From assembly GCF_004762095.1 (NCBI RefSeq), contig NZ_SIJH01000014.1:1-64000 (forward strand): 64,000 nucleotides of DNA. The letters run 5' to 3'. Within the stretch, counting starts at the first letter, position 1. Each line of letters begins with the position of its first letter. The stretch is from Tabrizicola caldifontis. Its GTDB lineage: Bacteria; Pseudomonadota; Alphaproteobacteria; Rhodobacterales; Rhodobacteraceae. This document shows, in pieces, positions 17,262 to 26,399 of the stretch. The translations under genes and the position numbers were made by a program. Under the pieces are notes generated by a model, which saw only the letters and a program-made list of their open reading frames with translations, did not search any database and was not told the DNA's origin.

Positions 17262-18107
17262 ATGGCAGGGCAAGGCAATGCCACGCCGGTCATCATCAGG
17301 CGCAGGAAGGTCGTGGCTGGCGGCGGTCACCACAGCGGGGCATGGAAGGTGGCCTATGCCGACTTCGTGACCGCGATGATGGCCTTCTTCCTCTTGATGT
17401 GGCTTCTGAACGCAACGACCGAAAGGCAGCGCAAGGGAATTTCGGATTACTTCAATCCGACGGTCCCGGTGAACCGCGTTTCGGGCGGCGGTGACGGGGC
17501 CTTTGGTGGCGACAGTGTTTTCGCCGAAGAGACGATGGCACATACCGGGACCGGTGCGATCGACACGAGGGGCATGCTGGCCGCTGCTGCCTCACCTGGC
17601 ATGAACGGCAAACAGGAAACGGCGGGCATCGAAAAGGCACCATCGGACCTTGAGGACGTGGAAAAGGCCTTGCTTGCCCGTGGCGGTGAAAGCAGCACGA
17701 TGCAGCGCTTGCTGCGTCATGTCGTGACCAGGATCACCGACGAGGGGCTGGTGATCGAACTGTTCGATCGGCCCGACGCCACCCTGTTCAGGCAGGAAAC
17801 AGCCGAGCCTTCGGCCCTCACGCGTGAGATAGCCTTGCTTCTGGGCGAGGTTCTGAACCTGACCACGAACGAAATCGCTGTGAACGGGCATCTGCGCGCC
17901 CATCCCGTGACCCTGGCAGACAATCCCGTCTGGCCACTGTCTGCGGAACGCGCGCAGGCCACGCGTGCGCTGCTGGAAACATCTGGAATTGACGCAGGCA
18001 GGATGCAGCGCGTCACGGGCTATGCCGACCGCAAACCCGTGACAAGGGATCCGACGGCCCTGCGGAACAACCGGATCGAGATCGTTCTTCTACGCCGCGA
18101 CCGATGA
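17262..18107 (+). CDS. motB: Flagellar stator protein MotB
   Basis: A 281-residue stator subunit that anchors the MotAB proton channel to peptidoglycan. The single membrane helix follows the family signature GAWKVAYADFVTAMMAFFLL in pattern, with the proton-carrying Asp at residue 34. The C-terminal OmpA-like domain (about 180-281) ends TALRNNRIEIVL, as in MotB. Residues 60-130 are a Gly/Ala-rich linker. No motA gene is adjacent; it heads a run of hook and ring genes, an order I believe is seen in the CtrA-controlled flagellar set of Rhodobacteraceae. Confidence 0.9.
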   Translation: MAGQGNATPVIIRRRKVVAGGGHHSGAWKVAYADFVTAMMAFFLLMWLLNATTERQRKGISDYFNPTVPVNRVSGGGDGAFGGDSVFAEETMAHTGTGAIDTRGMLAAAASPGMNGKQETAGIEKAPSDLEDVEKALLARGGESSTMQRLLRHVVTRITDEGLVIELFDRPDATLFRQETAEPSALTREIALLLGEVLNLTTNEIAVNGHLRAHPVTLADNPVWPLSAERAQATRALLETSGIDAGRMQRVTGYADRKPVTRDPTALRNNRIEIVLLRRDR

Positions 18108-18130
18108 AGGGATCTGTCGGATTTTACCCG

Positions 18131-18145
18131 TTAGGCCGGTGTTAA
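18131..18145 (+). promoter_or_regulatory. Putative CtrA-binding box upstream of flgE
   Basis: TTAG-GCCGGTG-TTAA fits the CtrA consensus TTAA-N7-TTAA at seven of eight fixed positions. It lies 58 bases before the flgE start in the 96-base gap after motB. CtrA controls flagellar genes in many alphaproteobacteria. A single box by eye is suggestive only. Confidence 0.45.
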
Positions 18146-18203
18146 TCCACCCCGGTGCAGCTTTCCCCCATCGGGGCACAAAGCAGCAGAAGGGCGCTTT
18201 CCC

Positions 18204-19511
18204 ATGTCGATTTCCTCATCGCTCTCCGCGGGCGTGGCCGGCCTCAATGCCAATGCGACGCGGCTTGCCGCGATTTCCGACAACATCGCGAACTCATCCA
18301 CCTATGGCTACAAGCGGGCACAAACCGAATTCACCAGCATGGTGGTCTCTTCCGCCCGCGGTGCCAGTTCCTATTCCGCCGGCGGCGTGTGCGCGTCGGC
18401 TGTTCGCCTGATCGACGAGCGTGGTGATCTCATCGGCACCGGAAATGCCCTGGATCTGGCGATTTCCGGCCGGGGAATGCTGCCGGTGATCAGCGAGGCC
18501 GCGCTGGGCAACCCACTCAGCAACTCACCGCTTCTGATGACACGGACGGGCAGTTTCCGCACGGACGCGAACGGCGTTCTCAAAACCGATACCGGGCTGG
18601 TGCTGCTTGGCTGGCCGGCCAATGCCGATGGGTCGATCCCGCCGAAGCCGCGCGACACGATTGCGGGGCTTGTGCCGGTGGTGATCAACACCAACCAGGC
18701 GGCAGGCGATCCGACGACGATGATGAGCCTGGGGGTCAACCTGCCGGCGACCTACACCAATGCCGGCTCGACTTCAGTTCCGCCGCCGCTGTCGGTGGAA
18801 TATTTCGGCAACCTTGGCACCTCGGAGACGCTGGAGGTGACATTCATCCCTGTTGTGCCGGTATCGGGATCCTCGAACCAGTGGCGGATGGAGATTCGCG
18901 ATTCTGCCTCGGGCGGGGCGCTGATCGGGGAATACAGCCTGACCTTCGACGATTCGCGCGGCGCGGGCGGAACGCTGGCCTCGGTGAGCGTGATTTCCGG
19001 TGGGGCCTACAACCCGGCAGATGGCACGCTGGCGCTGACAGTCGCCGGGGGGCCGATGACCGTCGGGATCGGCCGGCTGGGTGATCCGAACGGGCTGACG
19101 CAGCTTTCTGACAGTTTTGCTCCGGTATCCATCGCAAAGAACGGCTCTCCGGTCGGCAACCTGACCACGATAGAAATCGACGAAAACGGTTATGTGAACG
19201 CCACCTACAACACCGGCTTCACGAAGCGGCTCTATCAGATCCCCCTCGTCGATGTGCCCAACCCCAACGGGCTGTTATCCCTCTCGAACCAAGCATATCA
19301 GGTTTCGCCCGAATCGGGCTCTTTCTTCCTGTGGGATGCCGGGGCCGGGCCCACCGGGACCATCCATGGCTATTCGCGCGAAGGATCGAAGACCGATGTC
19401 GCGGCGGAACTGACCAGCCTGATCCAGACCCAGCGCGCCTATTCATCAAACGCCAAGGTCATCCAGACCGTGGACGAGATGCTGCAGGAAACCACCAACA
19501 TCAAGCGATAA
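18204..19511 (+). CDS. flgE: Flagellar hook protein FlgE
   Basis: A 435-residue hook protein. The N-terminus (SLSAGVAGLNANATRLAAIS, then DNIANSSTYGYK) is the conserved rod/hook axial signature, and the C-terminus ends in a helix with VIQTVDEMLQETTNIKR, as in FlgE. The middle part is the variable hook-surface region. It is secreted by the flagellar type III apparatus and polymerises to the hook. It is followed after six bases by flgK. A FlgF/FlgG rod protein is less likely given length and the adjacent flgK-flgL. Confidence 0.9.
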   Translation: MSISSSLSAGVAGLNANATRLAAISDNIANSSTYGYKRAQTEFTSMVVSSARGASSYSAGGVCASAVRLIDERGDLIGTGNALDLAISGRGMLPVISEAALGNPLSNSPLLMTRTGSFRTDANGVLKTDTGLVLLGWPANADGSIPPKPRDTIAGLVPVVINTNQAAGDPTTMMSLGVNLPATYTNAGSTSVPPPLSVEYFGNLGTSETLEVTFIPVVPVSGSSNQWRMEIRDSASGGALIGEYSLTFDDSRGAGGTLASVSVISGGAYNPADGTLALTVAGGPMTVGIGRLGDPNGLTQLSDSFAPVSIAKNGSPVGNLTTIEIDENGYVNATYNTGFTKRLYQIPLVDVPNPNGLLSLSNQAYQVSPESGSFFLWDAGAGPTGTIHGYSREGSKTDVAAELTSLIQTQRAYSSNAKVIQTVDEMLQETTNIKR

Positions 19512-19517
19512 CGGGAC

Positions 19518-20981
19518 ATGAGCATCACCTCTGCCCTATCCTCTGCGCTGAGCGGCCTCGCGGCCACTTCGCGCCAGGCCGAGATCCTGTCGTCGAACGT
19601 GGCCAATGCTGCCACGCCCGGCTACGCCCGCCGCGAGGTCAACCTGCGCGCGGCAATCCTGGGCGGCTCCGGGCAGGGCGTGTCGATCGTCGGGATCACC
19701 CGGGATGTGGATCGGTTCCTGCTGGGCGAAAGGCGGCTTGCCCAGGCCGCCGGGGGCGATCGCGCTCTTCGAGCGCAGTTCCTGCAGCGGGTAGAGGCTG
19801 CCATGGGCACCGCGGACAAGCCGGGCTCGCTTGCGGCACGCGTTGCGGCTTTCGATGCCGCCCTGCTTGAGGCTTCGGCGCGACCGGAATCGGAGGCGCG
19901 GTTGCTGACGGTTGCCGCGACAGCCGAATCGCTTGTCCAGGGTCTGGCCGAGGCCACCGGCGAAATCCAGTCCGCCCGTGCCGCAGCCGACCGGCAGATT
20001 GCCGAACAGGTCGGCCGGCTGAACTTGGCGTTGCAGCAGGTGCGCCAGTTGAACGTCGAACTTCAGACATGCGGCGGCGCGGGCCGCGACATTTCCTCTC
20101 TCCTCGACGAACGGCAGCGGCTGGTAGACCAGATCGCCGCCATCGTTCCGGTGCGGGAAATCCCGCGCGCGCAGGACCAGATCGCGTTGTTCACCGCAGG
20201 CGGTGTGGCGTTGCTGGACGGATCGGCCGCGGTTCTGGGGTTCACCGCAGTACACACTGTCACTCCAGAGATGTCGCAGGCCCTGAGCGGTCTTTCCGGG
20301 ATCTCGATCAATGGCAGGCAATACGACACCGCTGGTCCTGGAAGCCCTATTCTTGGCGGGACGCTGGGCGCCCTGTTCGCTATCCGGGACGAGCTTGCGG
20401 TCACCGCCCAGGCCAGGCTTGACGCTTTCGCGCGTGACCTCGCAGAGCGGTTTGCTGACAGCGGGCTTGATCCTACGCTGACCCCCGGTGCCGCAGGGTT
20501 GTTCACCGACATGGGCACCCCATTCCTTCCCGCCAATGAAACCGGCCTTGCCGGCCGTCTGAAACTGAATGCCCTTGTCGATCCGAGTCGGGGCGGGGCG
20601 CTCTTCCGGCTGCGCGACGGAATCGGGGCCACGGTCGAGGGGCCCCCGGGCAATGGCGCACTGCTGGCGGCGATGCATGACAGGTTGAATGCGGTCCGAC
20701 CGCTTGCATCGCCCGGTTTCGCATCGGGCAGCCGCAGTCTTGCAAGCCTTGCGGCCGATCTCATTTCGGATGCGTCGGCCAGGCGGCTTTCGGCGCAGTC
20801 CGAACAGACCTTCGCCTCGGCGCGGTTGACCGCACTGACCGACCTCGAGGCTCAGAATGGCATCGACACCGACAGGGAAATGCAGACGCTGCTGACGATC
20901 GAAAAGAATTATGCCGCAAACGCGCGGGTGCTCCAGACGCTCAGCGACATGATCGACAGGTTGTTGGAGCTTGGGCGATGA
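19518..20981 (+). CDS. flgK: Flagellar hook-associated protein 1 (FlgK)
   Basis: A 487-residue hook-filament junction protein. N-terminal axial signature SNVANAATPGYARREV (about 30-45); residues 130-220 are helical with LDERQRLVDQIA; C-terminal helix with QTLLTIEKNYAANARVLQTL. It forms the first junction layer on the hook. It overlaps flgL by ATGA. Confidence 0.92.
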   Translation: MSITSALSSALSGLAATSRQAEILSSNVANAATPGYARREVNLRAAILGGSGQGVSIVGITRDVDRFLLGERRLAQAAGGDRALRAQFLQRVEAAMGTADKPGSLAARVAAFDAALLEASARPESEARLLTVAATAESLVQGLAEATGEIQSARAAADRQIAEQVGRLNLALQQVRQLNVELQTCGGAGRDISSLLDERQRLVDQIAAIVPVREIPRAQDQIALFTAGGVALLDGSAAVLGFTAVHTVTPEMSQALSGLSGISINGRQYDTAGPGSPILGGTLGALFAIRDELAVTAQARLDAFARDLAERFADSGLDPTLTPGAAGLFTDMGTPFLPANETGLAGRLKLNALVDPSRGGALFRLRDGIGATVEGPPGNGALLAAMHDRLNAVRPLASPGFASGSRSLASLAADLISDASARRLSAQSEQTFASARLTALTDLEAQNGIDTDREMQTLLTIEKNYAANARVLQTLSDMIDRLLELGR

Positions 20982-21979
20982 CCCGTGTCTCGCTTGGGGA
21001 TGCCAGTCTTGCGAACATGCTTGCCCGACAGGGAGCAGAGTTGCGTGGTCAGGTCCAGCGCGCCACGCAGGAAGTGACGACCGGGCGACACGCTGACCTG
21101 GGCAAGGCCCTTCGCGGTGACTTTTCCCCCCTGCTGGCCATTGACGCAAGCATCGCGCGGCTGAGTGCCTTCGGCCGCGTAGCCACCGATGCTGGCACGC
21201 AGACTGCAGCACAGCAGGCGGCAATGGCGGGGCTGTCCTCGCTGGCTACCGGGATCACCCCAATGCTGATCGGCATGCGCGATTTTCAGACAGCTGCGCA
21301 GACAAGCACGCTTGGCGCGCAAGCGCGCGGGCGGCTGGAATCTGCCATTGGGCTTCTGAACACGCAGGCCGCGGGCCGCGCCGTGTTCTCCGGGGTCGAA
21401 ACCGGCACCATGCCGCTGGGCCCGGCCGATGACATGCTCGCCGCGCTCGAGACAGCAGTGGCCGGCGCCACGACCGGGGGGCAGGTTGCTGCTGCGGTCC
21501 TTGACTGGTTCGATGATCCTTCGGGCTTTGGCGCCTTCTACCGCGGCGGCAGTCCACTGCCGGCCGTCGCGGTAGCGCCCGGCCAGATGGTCGGGCCCGG
21601 CACCACCGCGATGGACCCCGTCCTGCGCAAGACGCTTGCGGGTTTTGCCATGGCAGCCCTGCTTGACCGGGGTGTCCTTCCCGGCATGCATGAGGAACGC
21701 GCCCGGCTTGCCGTGGTCGCGGGCGAAACCCTTCTGGCCGGTGAGGATGGTCGGATCGCGCTGGCCGCAAGGATCGGCATTGCCGAGGCGCAGATTGAGG
21801 CTGCGCGCACCCGCAACGCTGCCGAAACCACAGCGTTGGGCATCCTGCGGTCCGAGATCGCCTCGGTCGATCAATACGAAGCCGCCACCCGGCTTGAAGC
21901 CGCGCGAACACAGCTGGAGGCGCTATATCTTCTGACTGCCCGTGTCTCTCGCCTGAGCCTGACGGAGTTCCTCAGATGA
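20978..21979 (+). CDS. flgL: Flagellar hook-associated protein 3 (FlgL)
   Basis: A 333-residue flagellin-like junction protein. N-terminal helix (ASLANMLARQGAELRGQVQR) and C-terminal helix (AATRLEAARTQLEALYLLTA) form the coiled core; the middle is variable. It forms the second junction layer between hook and filament. The ATGA overlaps on both sides couple it to flgK and flgI. Divergent from enteric FlgL, so position supports the call. Confidence 0.85.
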   Translation: MTRVSLGDASLANMLARQGAELRGQVQRATQEVTTGRHADLGKALRGDFSPLLAIDASIARLSAFGRVATDAGTQTAAQQAAMAGLSSLATGITPMLIGMRDFQTAAQTSTLGAQARGRLESAIGLLNTQAAGRAVFSGVETGTMPLGPADDMLAALETAVAGATTGGQVAAAVLDWFDDPSGFGAFYRGGSPLPAVAVAPGQMVGPGTTAMDPVLRKTLAGFAMAALLDRGVLPGMHEERARLAVVAGETLLAGEDGRIALAARIGIAEAQIEAARTRNAAETTALGILRSEIASVDQYEAATRLEAARTQLEALYLLTARVSRLSLTEFLR

Positions 21980-23067
21980 TGCGCTTTCTGCTTGTCCTGT
22001 TTCTTGCAGCAACGGCGGCTGTCGCCGAACCGGTCCGCATCAAGGATCTGGTGGAGTTCGACGGGGTGCGCGGCAACGACCTGGTGGGCTACGGGCTGGT
22101 CGTCGGCCTGAACGGCACCGGCGATGGCATTCGCAACTCGCCCTTCACCGAAGAGATCATGGCCAACCTTCTGGAGCGCCTTGGGGCAAACGTGACGGGT
22201 GAGCAACTGCGGCCGAAGAACGTGGCCGCAGTCTTCGTCACGGCGCAACTGCCACCCTTTGCCCGCGCGGGAACGCGGATCGACGTGACCGTTTCGGCGA
22301 TCGGCGATGCCAAGAGCCTGCTTGGCGGAACACTGATCATGACGCCTTTGAACGGGGCGGACGGACAGATCTATGCCGTCGCCCAGGGAACCATCATCGC
22401 GGGCGGGATCTCGGCCGAGGGTCAGGCAGCACGGGTGGTGCAGGGCGTGCCGACCGCCGGGAGCATTCCTTCGGGTGCGCGGGTCGAGCGGGAGGTGGAA
22501 TTCGACTTTTCCAGCCTCTCTGTCCTTCGGCTGGCGCTGAAGTCAGCCGATTTCACCACTGCCGAACGGATCGAACGTGCGATCAACGCCGAATTCGGGG
22601 CCCGGATTGCCCTGATGAAGGATGCGGGAACGGTGTCGGTAGACATCAGGGCGACGGGCAGCGCGTCGCCAGCCCATGTCCTGAGCCGGATCGAGGGCAT
22701 ACGGGTGGAACCCGAGACACGCGCCCGTGTCGTGGTGGACCAGCGCTCTGGGACCATCGTCATGGGGGCGGATGTGCGGATCAGCCGGGTTGCGGTAGCG
22801 CAGGGCAATCTGACATTGCGGGTCGAGGAAGAGCCCTTGGCCGTTCAGCCGAGCCCGTTCAGCCGGGGCGAGACGATTGTCGTGCCGCGTTCCAGTGCCG
22901 AGATCGGCAAGACGGGCACCGGTCTGGCAGAGCTGCGCGGCGGCACCGACCTGGCAGAGGTGGTGGCCGGTCTCAACGCACTGGGCGTCGCGCCGCACGA
23001 CATGATCGACATCCTGAAAAGCATCAATGCCGCCGGCGCCCTCCATGCCGAATTCGTGGTCAATTGA
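21976..23067 (+). CDS. flgI: Flagellar P-ring protein FlgI
   Basis: A 363-residue periplasmic P-ring subunit. Signal peptide 1-18 (cut after AAVAE), then the strongly conserved RIKDLVEFDGVRGNDLVGYG and LVVGLNGTGDG start of the mature protein. The C-terminal NALGVAPHDMIDILKSINAA is also typical of FlgI. The P-ring surrounds the rod in the peptidoglycan. It is the last flagellar gene, 15 bases from a convergent glycosyltransferase-like gene. Confidence 0.96.
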   Translation: MMRFLLVLFLAATAAVAEPVRIKDLVEFDGVRGNDLVGYGLVVGLNGTGDGIRNSPFTEEIMANLLERLGANVTGEQLRPKNVAAVFVTAQLPPFARAGTRIDVTVSAIGDAKSLLGGTLIMTPLNGADGQIYAVAQGTIIAGGISAEGQAARVVQGVPTAGSIPSGARVEREVEFDFSSLSVLRLALKSADFTTAERIERAINAEFGARIALMKDAGTVSVDIRATGSASPAHVLSRIEGIRVEPETRARVVVDQRSGTIVMGADVRISRVAVAQGNLTLRVEEEPLAVQPSPFSRGETIVVPRSSAEIGKTGTGLAELRGGTDLAEVVAGLNALGVAPHDMIDILKSINAAGALHAEFVVN

Positions 23068-23082
23068 CCGCCGGGGGCGAAA

Positions 23083-25653
23083 TCAGGTGCCGATTGGTTC
23101 TGGCGGACGATGCCCGGGTCGGCGTGCTTCGGCCGCTGCAGCCAGCCGCGCCGCGGCAAGCCGGCGGAAGGTTGCCGGAAGGGGATCGGGCACTGACAGG
23201 TGCAGCGCCGAAAGCCGGGCATGCGCCCCGGCCTGATCCGCTGCGCCGCCAAGGGCGATCTGACCCAGCGCAACTGCCCAACGCGAAAGTCCCGCGGCGC
23301 CGGCGCGTTCCGCCGCCAGGGCCCAGAGCTGGTGCGTCAGCGGCGCGGCCAGTGCGCGGCGCTCGGCTTCGGCCAGAGCTGCCACCGCCCCATCCCCTAG
23401 GGCTACAAGCTCGACCAGTGACCGCGCCGCCGCACTGTCGGCCGGGTCAAGCGACAGGGCGGCGCGAAACGCAGCCATGGCGCCGTCCTTGTCGCCGCAG
23501 TCGCGCCGCAGTTCACCGACCCGGCGCGCCTTGATCTGGTCTTCCGGGTCAAGCGCCCAGGCGGCCTCGGCCTTTTCAAGGGCAGCCTCGGGCCTGTCGG
23601 CAAGAGCCGCTGCCTCGGCCAGCAAGGCATCGGCCGACCGGATCTGCGCGAGGCCCTCGGTCAGGCCGTGCCGGTCGGCCTGGGCGGCAAGCCACAGTGT
23701 TGCAGCCGCGCATCTGCGTTCGGCATGCGAAAGGCCGGGCTCGTCGGCTAGCCGGCACTCTGCCAGGGCCAGTCGCCGCCGCAGCGAGGGCTGCAATGTC
23801 AGGGCAGGCGTAGCTTCGGCCGCCAGCGACCGGTAGGGCAAATGCGCCGATCGGCGCAAGCCGCGGCGGCGTTCATCGCGAAGCAGATCGATGAGGGTGG
23901 TTGCGTCACGATGCACCGTCACCACGTCCGGCGCCCAAGCGGGCACCGCGAAGCGGGCGGCACGGCGATTCAGCACCGTGTCCTCGGTGGCGGCGAGACC
24001 CGGCGGGAAGGCGCCACAGAGATCGAGCAGGTCGCGCGAATAGGACAGTCCGTAGTGAACAAGATGCCGTCCATCCGTCAGAGGATGGCGGGTCGAGTAA
24101 TGCAGCCGGTTGGCCGCAAGCGCGACTGGCCCGGTTCCATCCTCGCCGACAACGGCAGAGGAGACAGCCAGTGCGCCCGCCCGGTGACGCGCAAGCCGGC
24201 CCGTGACCCAGCCGGGACGTGCGCGGCAGTCGCCTGCCAGAAAGGCCACGAAGGGCGCGCGGCTGGCAGCTATCCCGATGTTCCTGGCCGCACCCACCTG
24301 CAGCGGCGTTTCACAGGTGATGAGCCGGATCCGGTCGAGGAACGGGGCAAGCGCGACTGCAACCCTGCCGCCACCGCTGTTGACCACCACGACTTCCGGC
24401 ACCTCGTCCTGATCCAGCAGCGATTGCACGGCCGCAGGCAACCCCGGCTGGTTGCGAAAGCCGATCACCACGGTCGCAAGGTCAGAGCGGACCATCGCCA
24501 GGCCTTCTCGGATCGTTGCATCGCCTGGGGCGATGCCGCGCCATGCCGCATCGGGTGCCATCAGGTCGGCGTGGGCAAGGTTCGCCCGGCAAGCAAGCGC
24601 CGCCACCAGCGGGCTGCCGGGCACGGCTGCGTCCAGCACGCCGATGTCATCGCCCGCATCGACCGATCTGCCCAGGCCGATCAGCGCCCGTGCCCGCAGG
24701 ATGCGGGGGTAAAGATCGTCAGGCCGCGCTGCAAGCGCCTCATCCACCAGATGCAGCGCCCGATCGAAGGCTTGGGCGTCGCAGGCGAACCGGGCAGACA
24801 GCAGCCGCAGGTCGTTGTCCTGGGGGCTGGCGCGGAAAAGATCGTCCATGACATGATGCGCGGACAACTGTCCCCGGCGACGGGACGAGCGCGCCGCACG
24901 CGTGAGGCAGACCTCATAGGGATCGGGCCTGATCTCACCGGTTGTGCCAGCCGGCGGGGACCAGAGGCCGTGGTCCTCCAGGAAGGGTGGATGGAAGCCT
25001 CGCCCCGGGGGGATCGGTTCCAGAACCATTCCCCGTTCGTCTGACAGATAGTCATAGCCGATCGCCTGGAACTTCCGCTCGGGATCGGCGGCAGCATAGA
25101 GATCGCGGCGAAGCTGGCGGCGGGCGGGCAAGGCCATGCGCAGATGGAACAGGCCGATGCCCGAGTGGCGGCAGACATGGCCACGATCATCAACCGCCCA
25201 TCGGCCGTGCAGCCTGCGGGCCGGGTCGATCATGGCAGCCCCGATGGGGAAAAGCCGCAGCACCGTCTTGCGGCCCCACAGCCCGTCGGTCCGGATTTCG
25301 GTCGGACTGAACAGTTCGTGCAACTGGAAGGACCAGAGGATCCGGTCGCCTTCCTCCAGCAGATCGGGCAGCCAGCTTTCGATGCCTCTTTCGAAGCGTT
25401 CGTCGGGGTCGGGGGTCAGAAGCCAGTCCGCACCCAACGCCTGCGCCTCGGTCAGAAGGGCCTGACGTCGCGTCGTTTCGTCCGACAGCGTATCCGCGGC
25501 ACCGCGGTCATCCCACATGACACAGCCGTGCAAACCGGGACGGACGTTCTCGATAAGGTCCGGCACCAGATGTGCATCATGGCGGAACGAGAAAGCGGCC
25601 AGCACCATCGGCTTGCCCGGCGCAGGGGTGCGGAAGATCTGGCGATGAATCAT
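23083..25653 (-). CDS. Large protein with two glycosyltransferase-2-like regions and TPR-like repeats
   Basis: An 856-residue cytoplasmic protein. Residues about 15-190 resemble a GT2/GT92-type region with an acidic DPDE motif (LLTPDPDERF). Residues about 270-350 are helical repeats. Residues about 395-600 are a second GT2-like domain: VVIGFRNQPGLPAAVQSLL, VVVVNSGG, ARNIGIAASRAPFVAFLAGD. The C-terminal part (about 650-840) has TPR-like repeats (ALEKAEAAWALDPEDQIKA, AMAAFRAALSLDPADSA). It is convergent with flgI; flagellar or surface glycan modification is a guess from position. The start at 25653 has no clear ribosome site; Met 16 is an alternative. Confidence 0.7.
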   Translation of the reverse strand: MIHRQIFRTPAPGKPMVLAAFSFRHDAHLVPDLIENVRPGLHGCVMWDDRGAADTLSDETTRRQALLTEAQALGADWLLTPDPDERFERGIESWLPDLLEEGDRILWSFQLHELFSPTEIRTDGLWGRKTVLRLFPIGAAMIDPARRLHGRWAVDDRGHVCRHSGIGLFHLRMALPARRQLRRDLYAAADPERKFQAIGYDYLSDERGMVLEPIPPGRGFHPPFLEDHGLWSPPAGTTGEIRPDPYEVCLTRAARSSRRRGQLSAHHVMDDLFRASPQDNDLRLLSARFACDAQAFDRALHLVDEALAARPDDLYPRILRARALIGLGRSVDAGDDIGVLDAAVPGSPLVAALACRANLAHADLMAPDAAWRGIAPGDATIREGLAMVRSDLATVVIGFRNQPGLPAAVQSLLDQDEVPEVVVVNSGGGRVAVALAPFLDRIRLITCETPLQVGAARNIGIAASRAPFVAFLAGDCRARPGWVTGRLARHRAGALAVSSAVVGEDGTGPVALAANRLHYSTRHPLTDGRHLVHYGLSYSRDLLDLCGAFPPGLAATEDTVLNRRAARFAVPAWAPDVVTVHRDATTLIDLLRDERRRGLRRSAHLPYRSLAAEATPALTLQPSLRRRLALAECRLADEPGLSHAERRCAAATLWLAAQADRHGLTEGLAQIRSADALLAEAAALADRPEAALEKAEAAWALDPEDQIKARRVGELRRDCGDKDGAMAAFRAALSLDPADSAAARSLVELVALGDGAVAALAEAERRALAAPLTHQLWALAAERAGAAGLSRWAVALGQIALGGAADQAGAHARLSALHLSVPDPLPATFRRLAAARLAAAAEARRPGHRPPEPIGT

Positions 25654-25784
25654 TGCTGTGGCAATTCAGGGAAGCATGTGCCGCCCGATGTTATCCGCCG
25701 CGCCCTTCCGCGCAAGCGCCGGAGCCCATGTTGACCCCGTGGGATGCCGGGCGTAATCGGGGGGCACCTGACCGGAGCTTGAGC

Positions 25785-26399
25785 GTGGCCATACATCTGC
25801 ACAAGAACGACCTTCCCGACGGGCTGGCCCTTGGCCCCGTCGTTGCCATCGATACCGAAACGATGGGCCTGGATCCCCGCCGCGACCGGCTGTGCGTTGT
25901 GCAGCTTTCGGACGGTTCGGGTGATGCGCATCTGGTGCAGATCGCCCGGGGCCAGACCCGCGCGCCGAACCTGGAGCAGCTGCTCGCAGATCCCGGAACG
26001 CTGAAGCTGTTCCATTACGGCCGGTTTGACATCGCCATGCTGAAGAAAGCCTTCGGTGTGACTGCGGCCCCGGTCTGGTGCACCAAGATCGCCTCCAAGC
26101 TGGTGCGCACGTTCACGGACCGGCATGGTCTGAAATACCTGCTGGCCGATCTGGTGGGCATCGACGTCTCCAAACAGCAGCAGACCAGTGACTGGGGGGC
26201 CGAGACGCTGAGCGATGCGCAGAAGGAATATGCCGCGTCGGACGTCCTGTATCTGCATGCCCTCAAGGCCGAGCTGGAAGCGCGGCTGCTGCGCGAAGGG
26301 CGGCTGGAGTTGGCGCACAAGTGCTTCGACTTTCTGCCCGTGCGGGCCGAACTCGACCTTCTGGGATGGGAGGACACGAATGATATCTTCCTCCACTGA
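25785..26399 (+). CDS. rnd: Ribonuclease D-like 3'-5' exonuclease (short form)
   Basis: A 204-residue DEDD exonuclease: IDTETMGLD (motif I), FHYGRFDIAML (motif II) and a C-terminal YAASDVLYLHAL (motif III, with YxxxD), so the active site is complete. It lacks the HRDC domains of enteric RNase D, as usual for the short alphaproteobacterial form. The start is GTG 25785 with GGAG upstream. The end overlaps kdsD by 20 bases. Confidence 0.88.
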   Translation: MAIHLHKNDLPDGLALGPVVAIDTETMGLDPRRDRLCVVQLSDGSGDAHLVQIARGQTRAPNLEQLLADPGTLKLFHYGRFDIAMLKKAFGVTAAPVWCTKIASKLVRTFTDRHGLKYLLADLVGIDVSKQQQTSDWGAETLSDAQKEYAASDVLYLHALKAELEARLLREGRLELAHKCFDFLPVRAELDLLGWEDTNDIFLH

